A stretch of 64,000 nucleotides of DNA, taken from Streptomyces fungicidicus (GTDB taxonomy: Bacteria > Actinomycetota > Actinomycetes > Streptomycetales > Streptomycetaceae). The DNA lies in NCBI RefSeq assembly GCF_003665435.1, contig NZ_CP023407.1:1922001-1986000 (forward strand), in the 5' to 3' direction. This document shows, one piece after another, positions 26,393 through 35,084 of the stretch; positions within the stretch are counted from its first letter, which is position 1; every line of letters starts with the position of its first letter. A program made the translations under genes and the position numbers. The notes beneath the pieces were generated by a model. That model ran no database searches and was not told the origin of the DNA. It saw only the letters and a list, made by a program, of their open reading frames with translations.

Positions 26393-27886
26393 TCAGCTCT
26401 GGCCGCCCGCCAGCTTCTCGCGCAGCGCGGCGAGCGCCTCGTCCGAGGCGAGCGCGCCGGACTGGTCGCCACCCTCGGAGGAGTACGAACCGCCACCGGA
26501 CGCGGCCGGAGCGGCGGCCTCGCCACCCTCGGCGGCGGCCTTCTCGTCCGCCTCGCGGGACTTGATGACCTGCGCCTGGTGCTGCTCGAAGCGCTGCTGC
26601 GCCTCGGCGTACTGCGTCTCCCAGGCCTCGCGCTGGGTCTCGTAGCCCTCGAGCCAGTCGTTGGTCTCGGGGTCGAAGCCCTCGGGGTAGATGTAGTTGC
26701 CCTGGTCGTCGTAGGACGCGGCCATGCCGTACAGGGTCGGGTCGAACTCGACCGTCGACGGGTCGGCACCGAAGGCCTCGTTGGCCTGCTTCAGCGAGAG
26801 GCTGATGCGACGGCGCTCGAGGTCGATGTCGATGACCTTGACGAAGATCTCGTCGTTGACCTGGACGACCTGCTCCGGGATCTCCACGTGGCGCTCGGCC
26901 AGCTCGGAGATGTGGACCAGACCCTCGATGCCCTCGTCCACGCGGACGAACGCACCGAACGGAACCAGCTTCGTGACCTTGCCGGGCACGACCTGGCCGA
27001 TCTGGTGGGTGCGGGCGAACTGCTGCCACGGGTCTTCCTGGGTCGCCTTCAGCGACAGGGAGACGCGCTCGCGGTCCATGTCGACGTCCAGGACCTCGAC
27101 CGTGACCTCCTGGCCGACCTCGACGACCTCGGAGGGGTGGTCGATGTGCTTCCAGGACAGCTCGGAGACGTGGACCAGACCGTCGACGCCACCCAGGTCC
27201 ACGAAGGCACCGAAGTTGACGATCGAGGAGACGACGCCGGAACGGACCTGACCCTTCTGGAGGGTGGTGAGGAACGTCTGGCGCACCTCGGACTGGGTCT
27301 GCTCCAGCCAGGCACGGCGGGACAGGACCACGTTGTTGCGGTTCTTGTCCAGCTCGATGATCTTCGCCTCGAGCTCCTTGCCCACGTAGGGCTGGAGGTC
27401 GCGGACGCGGCGCATCTCGACCAGGGAGGCCGGGAGGAAGCCGCGGAGGCCGATGTCGAGGATGAGACCACCCTTGACGACCTCGATGACGGTACCGGTG
27501 ACGATGCCGTCCTCTTCCTTGATCTTCTCGATGGTGCCCCAGGCACGCTCGTACTGGGCGCGCTTCTTCGAGAGGATCAGGCGGCCTTCCTTGTCCTCCT
27601 TCTGGAGGACCAGGGCCTCGATCTCGTCACCGACGGCGACGACCTCGTTGGGGTCGACGTCGTGCTTGATCGAGAGCTCGCGGCTCGGGATGACACCTTC
27701 GGTCTTGTAACCGATGTCGAGCAGGACCTCGTCCCGGTCGACCTTCACGATGACGCCGTCGACGATGTCGCCGTCGTTGAAGTACTTGATCGTCTCGTCG
27801 ATCGCGGCGAGGAATGCTTCCTCGTTACCGATGTCGTTGACCGCAACCTGCGGGGTGGTGGCGGTGGTCTCGGTGCTGCTCGTCAT
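26393..27886 (-). CDS. rpsA: 30S ribosomal protein S1
   Basis: A 497-residue S1 protein with four S1 RNA-binding domains (about residues 37-105, 122-190, 208-276 and 293-362), the actinobacterial number. Repeated domain cores include VLLDIGYKTEGVIP, LILDIGLRGFLPASLVE, FGAFVDLGGVDGLVH and FGAFVRVDEGIEGLVH. The C-terminal 100 residues are acidic, Glu/Gln/Ala/Gly-rich. S1 helps mRNA bind the 30S subunit. Upstream lies a near-consensus promoter and a leader of about 190 bases, which may allow autogenous control. Confidence 0.98.
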   Translation of the reverse strand: MTSSTETTATTPQVAVNDIGNEEAFLAAIDETIKYFNDGDIVDGVIVKVDRDEVLLDIGYKTEGVIPSRELSIKHDVDPNEVVAVGDEIEALVLQKEDKEGRLILSKKRAQYERAWGTIEKIKEEDGIVTGTVIEVVKGGLILDIGLRGFLPASLVEMRRVRDLQPYVGKELEAKIIELDKNRNNVVLSRRAWLEQTQSEVRQTFLTTLQKGQVRSGVVSSIVNFGAFVDLGGVDGLVHVSELSWKHIDHPSEVVEVGQEVTVEVLDVDMDRERVSLSLKATQEDPWQQFARTHQIGQVVPGKVTKLVPFGAFVRVDEGIEGLVHISELAERHVEIPEQVVQVNDEIFVKVIDIDLERRRISLSLKQANEAFGADPSTVEFDPTLYGMAASYDDQGNYIYPEGFDPETNDWLEGYETQREAWETQYAEAQQRFEQHQAQVIKSREADEKAAAEGGEAAAPAASGGGSYSSEGGDQSGALASDEALAALREKLAGGQS

Positions 27887-28085
27887 GTGGGAAAGGGCTC
27901 CGGTACGGACATTGAAGTCGTAGGTACTGCTACGCCGGAGCCCGTTTCGCTCTGCAGAAGCCGGACAGCCAAGGAAGCGCCCACCAGGGAAAACGGTGAT
28001 GACGCCTCGAAAACCGAGGGGACATACAACAGATGCAAGCGCAGCCTGCTACGTCTGAGGTGCGCAGGCTCGCAGCGCAACTTGT

Positions 28086-28114
28086 AGCATACGGGGGCAG
28101 CCGGGCAGGGTCAA
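28086..28114 (-). promoter_or_regulatory. Near-consensus vegetative promoter of rpsA
   Basis: On the minus strand, -35 TTGACC (28109-28114), a 17-bp spacer and -10 TATGCT (28086-28091). This matches principal-sigma (HrdB) promoters. The implied start near 28079 gives a leader of about 190 bases before the rpsA ATG. Confidence 0.8.
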
Positions 28115-28255
28115 TGCGCGAAGCCGCCCACCCGGGGCGGATCGCCGCATAACCGGCACAATTCCCGTCATCCGAGGCCACGCAGGGGCGGTGAGCCCCT
28201 TCCGCGACACGCCCGGGACCGGCTGGTTGGACGGAAGAGTACGACGAGGGAGCCG

Positions 28256-29068
28256 ATCATCCAAGAGCCCGAAGCGCCCGAACCGGAGGCGACCCGGCGG
28301 CAGGCCGGTGTCACCGAGAGCTCCCACGCCAATCGTGGCTGGTGGGACCGGAACGCGGACGAGTACCAGATCGAGCACGGCACCTTCCTCGGCGACGACC
28401 GTTTCGTGTGGGGCCCCGAGGGGCTGGACGAGGTGGAGGCCGAGCTGCTCGGCCCGCCGGAGGAGCTGAAAGGGCGGGACGTACTGGAGCTGGGCGCCGG
28501 CGCGGCGCAGTGCTCCCGGTGGCTGGCCGCCCAGGGGGCGCGTCCGGTGGCGCTGGACATCTCGCACCGGCAGCTGCAGCACGCGCTGCGGATCGGCGGG
28601 CCGTTCCCGCTCGTGTGCGCCGACGCGGGCGCGCTGCCGTTCGCGGACGGTTCCTTCGACCTGGCCTGCTCGGCGTACGGGGCACTGCCCTTCGTGGCCG
28701 ATCCCCGGCTGGTGCTGCGCGAGGTGCGGCGGGTGCTCCGGCCGGGCGGCCGGCTGGTCTTCTCGGTGACGCACCCGATCCGCTGGGCGTTCCCCGACGA
28801 GCCCGGCCCCGAGGGACTGAGCGTGTCCGCGTCGTACTTCGACCGCACGCCCTACGTGGAGCAGGACGAGCGGGGCCGCGCGGTGTACGTGGAGCACCAC
28901 AGGACGGTCGGGGACCGGGTCCGGGACGTCGTCGCCTCCGGGTTCCGGCTGGTGGACCTGGTGGAGCCGGAGTGGCCGGCCTGGAACACCTCCGAGTGGG
29001 GCGGCTGGTCCCCGCTGCGCGGCGGCCTGATCCCGGGAACGGCGGTCTTCGTGTGCGTGCGGGACTGA
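28256..29068 (+). CDS. Class I SAM-dependent methyltransferase with apparent non-AUG start
   Basis: A methyltransferase of about 270 residues: VLELGAGAAQCSRWLAAQGARPVALDISHRQLQHA, then FDLACSAYGALPFVADP, VLRPGGRLVFSVTHPIRW and a C-terminal EWPAWNTSEWGGWSPLRGGLIPGT block. The conserved-looking N-terminus (GWWDRNADEYQIEHGTFLGDDRF) precedes the first in-frame standard start, a GTG at 28406. The best start is therefore ATC at 28256 (or ATC at 28259), placed just after GAGGGAG; one base change would give ATG. An AUC start, a sequencing error or a real mutation are the choices. The substrate is unknown. hrpB follows after four bases. Confidence 0.82.
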   Translation: MIQEPEAPEPEATRRQAGVTESSHANRGWWDRNADEYQIEHGTFLGDDRFVWGPEGLDEVEAELLGPPEELKGRDVLELGAGAAQCSRWLAAQGARPVALDISHRQLQHALRIGGPFPLVCADAGALPFADGSFDLACSAYGALPFVADPRLVLREVRRVLRPGGRLVFSVTHPIRWAFPDEPGPEGLSVSASYFDRTPYVEQDERGRAVYVEHHRTVGDRVRDVVASGFRLVDLVEPEWPAWNTSEWGGWSPLRGGLIPGTAVFVCVRD

Positions 29069-29072
29069 GTAC

Positions 29073-31589
29073 GTGATCCGTCATGACGCGCTCGACTCCC
29101 TCCCGGTACGCGACGCCCTGCCCGGGCTGACGGGCGCGCTCGACGCGCACGGCACCGCGGTGCTGGTGGCGCCGCCCGGCACCGGCAAGACGACGCTGGT
29201 GCCGCTGGCGCTGGCCGGACTGCTCGGGGACTCCCCCGCGCGGCGCGTGGTGGTCGCCGAGCCGCGGCGGATCGCGGCCCGCGCGGCGGCCCGCCGGATG
29301 GCGTGGCTGCTGGGCGAGCGGGCCGGCGGGACGGTCGGCTTCACGGTGCGCGGGCAGCGGGCGGTGGGGCCGCACACGCGCGTGGAGGTCGTCACGACCG
29401 GTGTGCTCCTCCAGCGCCTGCAGCGCGACCAGGAGCTCGCCGGGGTGGACGTGGTGGTGCTCGACGAGTGTCACGAGCGGCATCTGGACGCGGACACGGC
29501 CGCGGCGTTCCTGTGGGACGTGCGCGAGACGCTCCGCCCCGACCTGCGGCTGGTGGCCGCGTCGGCGACGACGGACGCGCGGGGCTGGGCACGGCTGCTG
29601 GGGGACGCGCCGGTGGTGGAGGCGCGCGGCGCCGCGTACCCGGTGGAGACGGTGTGGGCCCCTCCCCCGCGTGCGGTACGGCCGCCGCACGGGATGCGGG
29701 TCGACCCGGCGCTGCTGACGCATGTGGCGTCGGTGGTGCGGCGGGCGCTGGCCGAGCGGGACGGCGACGTGCTCGCGTTCCTGCCCGGCGTCGGGGAGAT
29801 CGCCCGGGTGGCCGGGCAGCTCGGGGACCTCGGCGGGACCGAGGTGCTCCAGGTGCACGGGCGGGCGCCGGCGGCCGCGCAGGACGCGGTGCTGTCCGCC
29901 GGGGAACGGCGCCGGGTGGTGCTGGCGACCTCGGTGGCGGAGTCGTCGCTGACGGTTCCCGGCGTGCGGGTCGTCGTGGACTCCGGGCTCGCGCGGGAGC
30001 CGCGGGTGGACCACGCGCGCGGGCTGAGCGCGCTGACGACGGTACGGGCCTCCCGCGCGGCGGGACGGCAGCGGGCGGGACGGGCCGGGCGTGAGGCGCC
30101 GGGCGCGGTGTACCGGTGCTGGGCGGAAGCGGAGGACGCGCGGCTGCCGTCCTTCCCGTCCCCCGAGATCAAGGTGGCCGACCTGACGGCGTTCGCGCTC
30201 CAGGCGGCCTGCTGGGGCGATCCGGACGCCTCCGGACTGGCCCTGCTGGATCCGCCGCCGGCCGGCGCGATGTCCGCGGCCCGGGCCGTTCTGACGGCGA
30301 TCGGCGCGGTGGAGCCCGACGGGCGGGCCACCGGGCGGGGTGCGCGGCTGGCCCGTCTGGGCCTGCACCCCCGGCTGGGCCGCGCCCTGCTGGACGCGGC
30401 CCCGGTGGCGGGCGCGGACCTCGCCGCCGAGACGGTCGCCCTGCTCTCGGAGGAGCCCCCGCGCGACTACGGCGACGACCTCGCCGGCGCGCTGCGGGCC
30501 GCCCGGCGCGGCCGTGACGCGTACGCCGCGCGCTGGCGCACGGAGGTCCGCCGTCTGCGCCGTCTGGTGCCGGAGCCCTCCGGCGGAGCCGGGAACCCGG
30601 CGCCGGACGCGCGCGGGGAGGACGAACGGGTCGGGCTGGTCGTCGCGTCGGCGTTTCCCGAGCGGGTCGCCCGGGCCGTCGAGGGGTCGCTGCTGATGGT
30701 GGGCGGGCCCCGGGCCGAGGCGGGGGCGGGTTCCGGGCTGCGGGGGGCCGAGTGGGTCGCCGTCGCCGTGGCCGACCGGCCGGTGGGACGGGGGCACGCG
30801 CGCGTGCTGCTCGGGGCCGCTGTCGACGAGGGCACCGCCCGGCTCGCGGCGGGCGCGCTGCTGGAGCGCCGTGACGAGGTGCGCTGGGCCGACGGGGACG
30901 TCGTCGCGCGGCGGGTCGAGCGGCTCGGGTCGGTGGAGCTGGCCGTGCGGCCGCTCGCCGACGCCGGCCCCTCGCTCGTACGGGACGCGCTGCTGGACGG
31001 GCTGCGGCGGGAGGGGTTCGGTCTGCTGCGGTGGCCGGCCGGGGCGGTCGCGCTGCGGCAGCGGCTGGCGTTCCTGCACGGCCGGCTCGGTGAGCCGTGG
31101 CCCGACGTGTCCGACGGGGCGCTGCACGCGCGGGTGGACGAGTGGCTGGAGCCGGAGCTGGGGCGTGCCCGGCGGCGGGCCGACCTCGCGCGGATCGACG
31201 CCGGCCAGGCGCTCGGGCGGCTGCTGCCCTGGGCCTCCGGGGAGGCCGCGCGGCTCGACGAGCTCGCCCCGGAGCGGATCACCGTACCGAGCGGGTCCGG
31301 GATCCGGATCGACTACTCGGACCCGGAGCGGCCGGTGCTCGCCGTGAAGCTCCAGGAGATGTTCGGGCTGCAGGAGTCACCGCGGGTGGCCGGGGTGCCG
31401 CTGCTGGTGCATCTGCTCTCCCCGGCCGGGCGGCCCGCCGCCGTCACCGCGGACCTGGCGTCCTTCTGGCGGGACGGCTACCGGGGCGTACGGGCCGAAC
31501 TGCGCGGCCGCTACCCCAAGCACCCCTGGCCGGAGGATCCGGCCACCGCCGAGCCGACCCGGCACACCAGCGCGCGGCTCAGGCGGTGA
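29073..31589 (+). CDS. hrpB: ATP-dependent helicase HrpB
   Basis: An 838-residue DEAH-box-type helicase. Motif I APPGTGKTTLVPL, motif II VVLDECHERHLDAD (DECH in place of DEAH), motif III ASATTDAR, motif V LATSVAESSLTVPGVRVVVDSG and motif VI RAGRQRAGRAGRE. HrpB C-terminal features include the KLQEMFGLQESPRVAGVPLLVHLLSPAGRP block. Start is GTG 29073, four bases after the methyltransferase stop. HrpB is non-essential, and its nucleic-acid substrate is not well defined. Confidence 0.95.
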   Translation: MIRHDALDSLPVRDALPGLTGALDAHGTAVLVAPPGTGKTTLVPLALAGLLGDSPARRVVVAEPRRIAARAAARRMAWLLGERAGGTVGFTVRGQRAVGPHTRVEVVTTGVLLQRLQRDQELAGVDVVVLDECHERHLDADTAAAFLWDVRETLRPDLRLVAASATTDARGWARLLGDAPVVEARGAAYPVETVWAPPPRAVRPPHGMRVDPALLTHVASVVRRALAERDGDVLAFLPGVGEIARVAGQLGDLGGTEVLQVHGRAPAAAQDAVLSAGERRRVVLATSVAESSLTVPGVRVVVDSGLAREPRVDHARGLSALTTVRASRAAGRQRAGRAGREAPGAVYRCWAEAEDARLPSFPSPEIKVADLTAFALQAACWGDPDASGLALLDPPPAGAMSAARAVLTAIGAVEPDGRATGRGARLARLGLHPRLGRALLDAAPVAGADLAAETVALLSEEPPRDYGDDLAGALRAARRGRDAYAARWRTEVRRLRRLVPEPSGGAGNPAPDARGEDERVGLVVASAFPERVARAVEGSLLMVGGPRAEAGAGSGLRGAEWVAVAVADRPVGRGHARVLLGAAVDEGTARLAAGALLERRDEVRWADGDVVARRVERLGSVELAVRPLADAGPSLVRDALLDGLRREGFGLLRWPAGAVALRQRLAFLHGRLGEPWPDVSDGALHARVDEWLEPELGRARRRADLARIDAGQALGRLLPWASGEAARLDELAPERITVPSGSGIRIDYSDPERPVLAVKLQEMFGLQESPRVAGVPLLVHLLSPAGRPAAVTADLASFWRDGYRGVRAELRGRYPKHPWPEDPATAEPTRHTSARLRR

Positions 31590-31605
31590 TCCGTTCCGGT
31601 TCCGC

Positions 31606-33384
31606 TCAGGCGGTGGGGCTCGCCGACGGTTCGGCGGACGCCGACGGTTCGGCGGACGGGGCCGGTTCGGCGGACGGGGCCGGGGACTCCGTCTCGGCCG
31701 CCGCCACGGTCAGTTCGACGGTAAGGGTCGCCCCGCCCGCGGTGGTGACGCGGAGCAGGAACGTGCCGGCGGTGTCGTCCGCGTAGAGCTGCGGCAGCTT
31801 CAGCAGGCCGTTCGCGTCCGTCCGCAGGCCGCCGAGGGTGCGGACGGCGTTGCCGTCGGCGTCCTTGAAGTAGGGGCCCTTGTCGTTCACCGCCGGGTCG
31901 TCGGCCGAGGTGACGAGCGTGGCGGTGGCGGCGACCTTGTCGGCGGCCGCGCCCTCGTAGGTGGCCTTCAGCTCGACCGGGTCCGCGAACTCGCCGCCCG
32001 GGACGCAGGTGAGCGCCTTGTCGCCGGTGCGGACGAGGGTGTCGGCGGCGCGCTCGGTGACGGTCGCCTTGTAGGCGACGCCCTTGACCGTGCGGCCGGC
32101 CACGGTGGCCCGGACGGCGACGGGGCCGGTCTTCTCGCCCGCCTGGAGCGCGGGAGCCACGGCGACGCCCGAGCTGTCGGTGACGACGGTGGCGACGCTC
32201 TCGCCGCCGCTGAAGGTGGTGTCGGTGTCGCCGACGACGGTGAAGCGGATCCGCACCTTGGCCACCGCCTTGCCGGCGTCCGTCTCGGCGCGGGCGCGGA
32301 GCCGCTCGCCGAAGGTGTCGCCCGCCATCGCGGTGAGCTTCGCGGTGCCGGCGTCCTCCAGGTGGTCCACCGTGTCGGTGGGGGTGGGCGGAGTGGTGCC
32401 GGGCGGGGTGGTCGGGGTGCCGCTGCCCGGGTCGGCCGGCGGCTTGGGGCTCGGGGCTGCGCCGGACGGCTTGCCGGGCGTGCGGCCGGGCTCGGGCGAC
32501 GTGCCCGGCGTGGACGGGGAGGAGGGGTAGGTCGGCGTGGGACGCACCGTGGTGTCGCTGCGGTCCGCCGGCAGCGTGCCCGTGCCGTCCGGGATCTCGT
32601 GGGTGCCCTTGCGGTAGTACTCCAGCCACGACAGGACGGTGTTCAGGTACTCCGTCGAGTTGTTGTAGCTGAGGATCGCCCTGTCGAGGTCGCGCTGGTC
32701 GGACAGGTCCCAGTCGAAGCGGCACAGGTAGTGGCCGGCGGCGAGGGCGGCGTCGTAGATGTTGTTGGGGTCCTCGCGGCCGTCGCCGTTGCCGTCGCGG
32801 CCCGCCCACTCCCAGGTGGAGGGGATGAACTGCATGGGGCCGACGGCCTGGTCGTAGCTGCTGTTGCCGTCGTAGGCGCCGTTGTCGGTGTCCTTGATGA
32901 GGGCGAAGCCGTTGCCGTCGAGCTGGGGGCCGAGGATGGGCGAGAGGGTGGTGCCGTCGGCGCTGACGCGTCCGCCGCGGGCCTGGCCCGACTCCACCTT
33001 GCCGATGGCGGCGAGGAGTTGCCAGGGCAGGTTGCAGCCGGGCTTCTTCTCGCGCAGCGAGGCCTCGGCCTTCTTGTAGGCGTCGAGGACGGTCGCGGGT
33101 ATGCCGGCCTCCGACACACCGGACGTGTCCGTGCCGGTGCTCGCGGACGGGGAGGGGTTGGGGCTGTTGAGCGGCGGCAGGTCCGTGTAGTAGGGGGAGT
33201 TGCCGGTCGCTCCGGAGCCCTCGGCGGTCTCGGGCGAGGGCGTGGCATCGGCGGCGGACTGTCTGTCCGGGCCGTCGGCCGTCACGCCCGGGGCCTGGGA
33301 CGCGGACAGGGCCGCCACGGCCAGTGCGGCCACCGCGGTGGTCGCCGCGCCCTTGTACAGCCTCCTGCCGAAATGCGCCGCCAT
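31606..33384 (-). CDS. Secreted lytic murein transglycosylase with Pro-rich linker and C-terminal beta domain
   Basis: A 592-residue exported protein. The signal helix is at residues 8-32 (GAATTAVAALAVAALSASQAPG). The catalytic region (about 105-280) is of the MltB/SLT type, with the likely catalytic Glu in AAIGKVESGQARGG and AVGPMQFIPSTWEWAGRDGNGDG. A Pro/Thr/Ser-rich linker (about 290-350) leads to beta-sandwich-like repeats that may bind the wall, and a low-complexity Ser/Ala/Glu/Pro tail. It cleaves glycan strands to anhydromuropeptides. ATG 33384 has GGGAGGGG upstream. Confidence 0.9.
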   Translation of the reverse strand: MAAHFGRRLYKGAATTAVAALAVAALSASQAPGVTADGPDRQSAADATPSPETAEGSGATGNSPYYTDLPPLNSPNPSPSASTGTDTSGVSEAGIPATVLDAYKKAEASLREKKPGCNLPWQLLAAIGKVESGQARGGRVSADGTTLSPILGPQLDGNGFALIKDTDNGAYDGNSSYDQAVGPMQFIPSTWEWAGRDGNGDGREDPNNIYDAALAAGHYLCRFDWDLSDQRDLDRAILSYNNSTEYLNTVLSWLEYYRKGTHEIPDGTGTLPADRSDTTVRPTPTYPSSPSTPGTSPEPGRTPGKPSGAAPSPKPPADPGSGTPTTPPGTTPPTPTDTVDHLEDAGTAKLTAMAGDTFGERLRARAETDAGKAVAKVRIRFTVVGDTDTTFSGGESVATVVTDSSGVAVAPALQAGEKTGPVAVRATVAGRTVKGVAYKATVTERAADTLVRTGDKALTCVPGGEFADPVELKATYEGAAADKVAATATLVTSADDPAVNDKGPYFKDADGNAVRTLGGLRTDANGLLKLPQLYADDTAGTFLLRVTTAGGATLTVELTVAAAETESPAPSAEPAPSAEPSASAEPSASPTA

Positions 33385-33647
33385 GGAGTGAGCCCCTCCC
33401 GTGGACGCCGTGACGTCCGTCAACGTGTGTTGTGTTCGCCCTGTTGTGACGATCCACCCGCCCCGCCGGTTGCCCTCTCGCGGACATCCGGCGCGACGAC
33501 CCTCGCGACCCTACGACAACTTCCTTTGCCCGGACACCCGTTCATGCCCCATTTTCACCGGTTGACCACGTTCGGCGTCGCGCATACTGAGGCCTGTCGA
33601 TCATCGCGGCCGGCCGGGCCGGTCAACCGCTGCCACGAGGAGCCGAG

Positions 33648-34502
33648 TTGCCGTTCACGCTGAGCCACGCGGCGGCGGTGCTGCCCGCCGTGCGCACGGA
33701 CGGGAGCGGGCGGGGCCCGCTGGTGCCCGCCGTGCTGGTCGCGGGCAGCTTTGCTCCCGACATGACCTATTACGCGGCGAGTGTCCTGTCGGGGGCGATG
33801 GAGTTCGGCGACGTCACCCACGGGTTCCCGGGGGTGTTCACGGTCGATGTGCTCATCGCCTGGGCGCTGGTGGGGCTGTGGCTGCTGGTGCGGGAACCGC
33901 TGGTGGCGCTGTTGCCCCGGGCCCGGCAGGGGCGGGTGGCGGTGCTCCTGAGGTGCGGTGCGCCGCGGGCGCGGGTGCGGGCGTCGCTGGTGGCGCGCTG
34001 GTACGTCTCCGCGGTGCTGGGGGCGTTGACGCACGTGGTGTGGGACGCGTTCACGCATCTCGACCGGTGGGGGATGCGGGTGTTCCCCGTGCTGGGCGAG
34101 GAGGTGGCCGGGTCTCCGCTGTACTGGTACCTGCAGTACGGCGGTTCCGCGGTGGCCGCGGTCGTGATCGCGGTGTTCGCGGCGCGGGCGCTGCGCCGGG
34201 CGCCGGCCGGCGCCGGGCCGGCGGGGGTGCCGGTGCTGTCCCGCGGGGACCGGTGGTGGGCCCTCGCGCTGCTCGGGGGCTGCGCGGCGGTGGGGGCGGG
34301 GCACCGGGCCTCACGGTGGTGGGCCTACTGGGGCGCGACCGCGAAGCCCTGGGAACTGATTCCGACCGTGTGCTTCGGCGCGGGCGCGGGGCTCGCGCTC
34401 GCGCTGCCGCTGTACGCGGTGGCCGTCAGGGTTTGGCGTCCGGCCACGGAGGTCCCGGCGGGTGCGGATACGCGGCGGCCGAGCCGTACGGCCGCACCCT
34501 GA
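33648..34502 (+). CDS. DUF4184 family membrane protein
   Basis: A 284-residue membrane protein of the DUF4184 family: MPFTLSHAAAVLPA at the N-terminus, SFAPDMTYY, and HVVWDAFTHLDRWG, with about five or six membrane helices. Conserved His and Asp residues resemble membrane metal-dependent hydrolases, but no activity is established. Starts at TTG 33648 with GAGGAG five bases upstream. Its 3' end overlaps the opposite-strand hypothetical gene by 77 bp. Confidence 0.9.
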   Translation: MPFTLSHAAAVLPAVRTDGSGRGPLVPAVLVAGSFAPDMTYYAASVLSGAMEFGDVTHGFPGVFTVDVLIAWALVGLWLLVREPLVALLPRARQGRVAVLLRCGAPRARVRASLVARWYVSAVLGALTHVVWDAFTHLDRWGMRVFPVLGEEVAGSPLYWYLQYGGSAVAAVVIAVFAARALRRAPAGAGPAGVPVLSRGDRWWALALLGGCAAVGAGHRASRWWAYWGATAKPWELIPTVCFGAGAGLALALPLYAVAVRVWRPATEVPAGADTRRPSRTAAP

Positions 34503-34842
34503 GGGTGTCCCCGGCCGCGACGAACACGGTGACGGTGCGGACCGGGCGGGGGCGGGGCAGCAGGGTGAGCACGAGGGTGAGGTAGGCGCGGGTCAGCTCG
34601 GCCCACAGCCGCCAGGGTGGCTGCTCGTCCCGGCGGGCCGCGGGGGCGGGGCCGGTGACGCGCCGGCGGAGGTTCGCCGTGGCGCTCCGCAGGGCGGTCG
34701 CGAGGGTGGCGGGGATGCGGGCGGTGCTTGCGGCGGCCGCGAAGACCGGAACCGGCTCGGACGCCCCGGGGGTGGGTCCGTCGGTGCCGGTCCGCGGGGG
34801 TGCCGCGCTGCGGTGAAGCATGCGTATACCCATGCCTCGCAT
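34426..34842 (-). CDS. Hypothetical protein (138 aa)
   Basis: A possible 138-residue basic protein beginning MRGMGIRMLHR, with an Ala-rich helical middle (AAAASTARIPATLATALRSATANLRRR), a LWAELTRAYLTLVLTLLP hydrophobic helix and a Pro-rich tail. ATG 34842 is preceded by GGGAGGG, which decides the start over a longer frame to 34944. No family recognised. The 3' overlap with the DUF4184 gene slightly lowers confidence. Confidence 0.5.
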   Translation of the reverse strand: MRGMGIRMLHRSAAPPRTGTDGPTPGASEPVPVFAAAASTARIPATLATALRSATANLRRRVTGPAPAARRDEQPPWRLWAELTRAYLTLVLTLLPRPRPVRTVTVFVAAGDTLRVRPYGSAAAYPHPPGPPWPDAKP

Positions 34843-35053
34843 GGTGTCCCTCCCGGCGGGACGGCGGCGCTTCTGCGAGGGCCACGCGAGTGAAGCCCCC
34901 GCCGGCACCGGGGCGAAGCCCCCGGGCCCCGGCCGGTTCGGCACCGCCGGGGCGGGCCCGTCCTTGGTGCTCGCCGTTGCGGCGGATATGGGCGGCGGGC
35001 CGCACGGGGGCGGGGGGCTCCCCGAGGCTGCCCGGCGGGTATCGGTGGAGGTG

Positions 35054-35079
35054 GGGCGGGGAGGGGTGGCTCCCCGCCC
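35054..35079 (-). terminator. polA terminator
   Basis: GGGCGGGGAG (35054-35063) and CTCCCCGCCC (35070-35079), a 10-bp stem with a six-base loop starting 5 bp past the polA stop. The 160 bp beyond it to 34843 hold nothing recognisable. Confidence 0.75.
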
Positions 35080-35084
35080 TTTGG

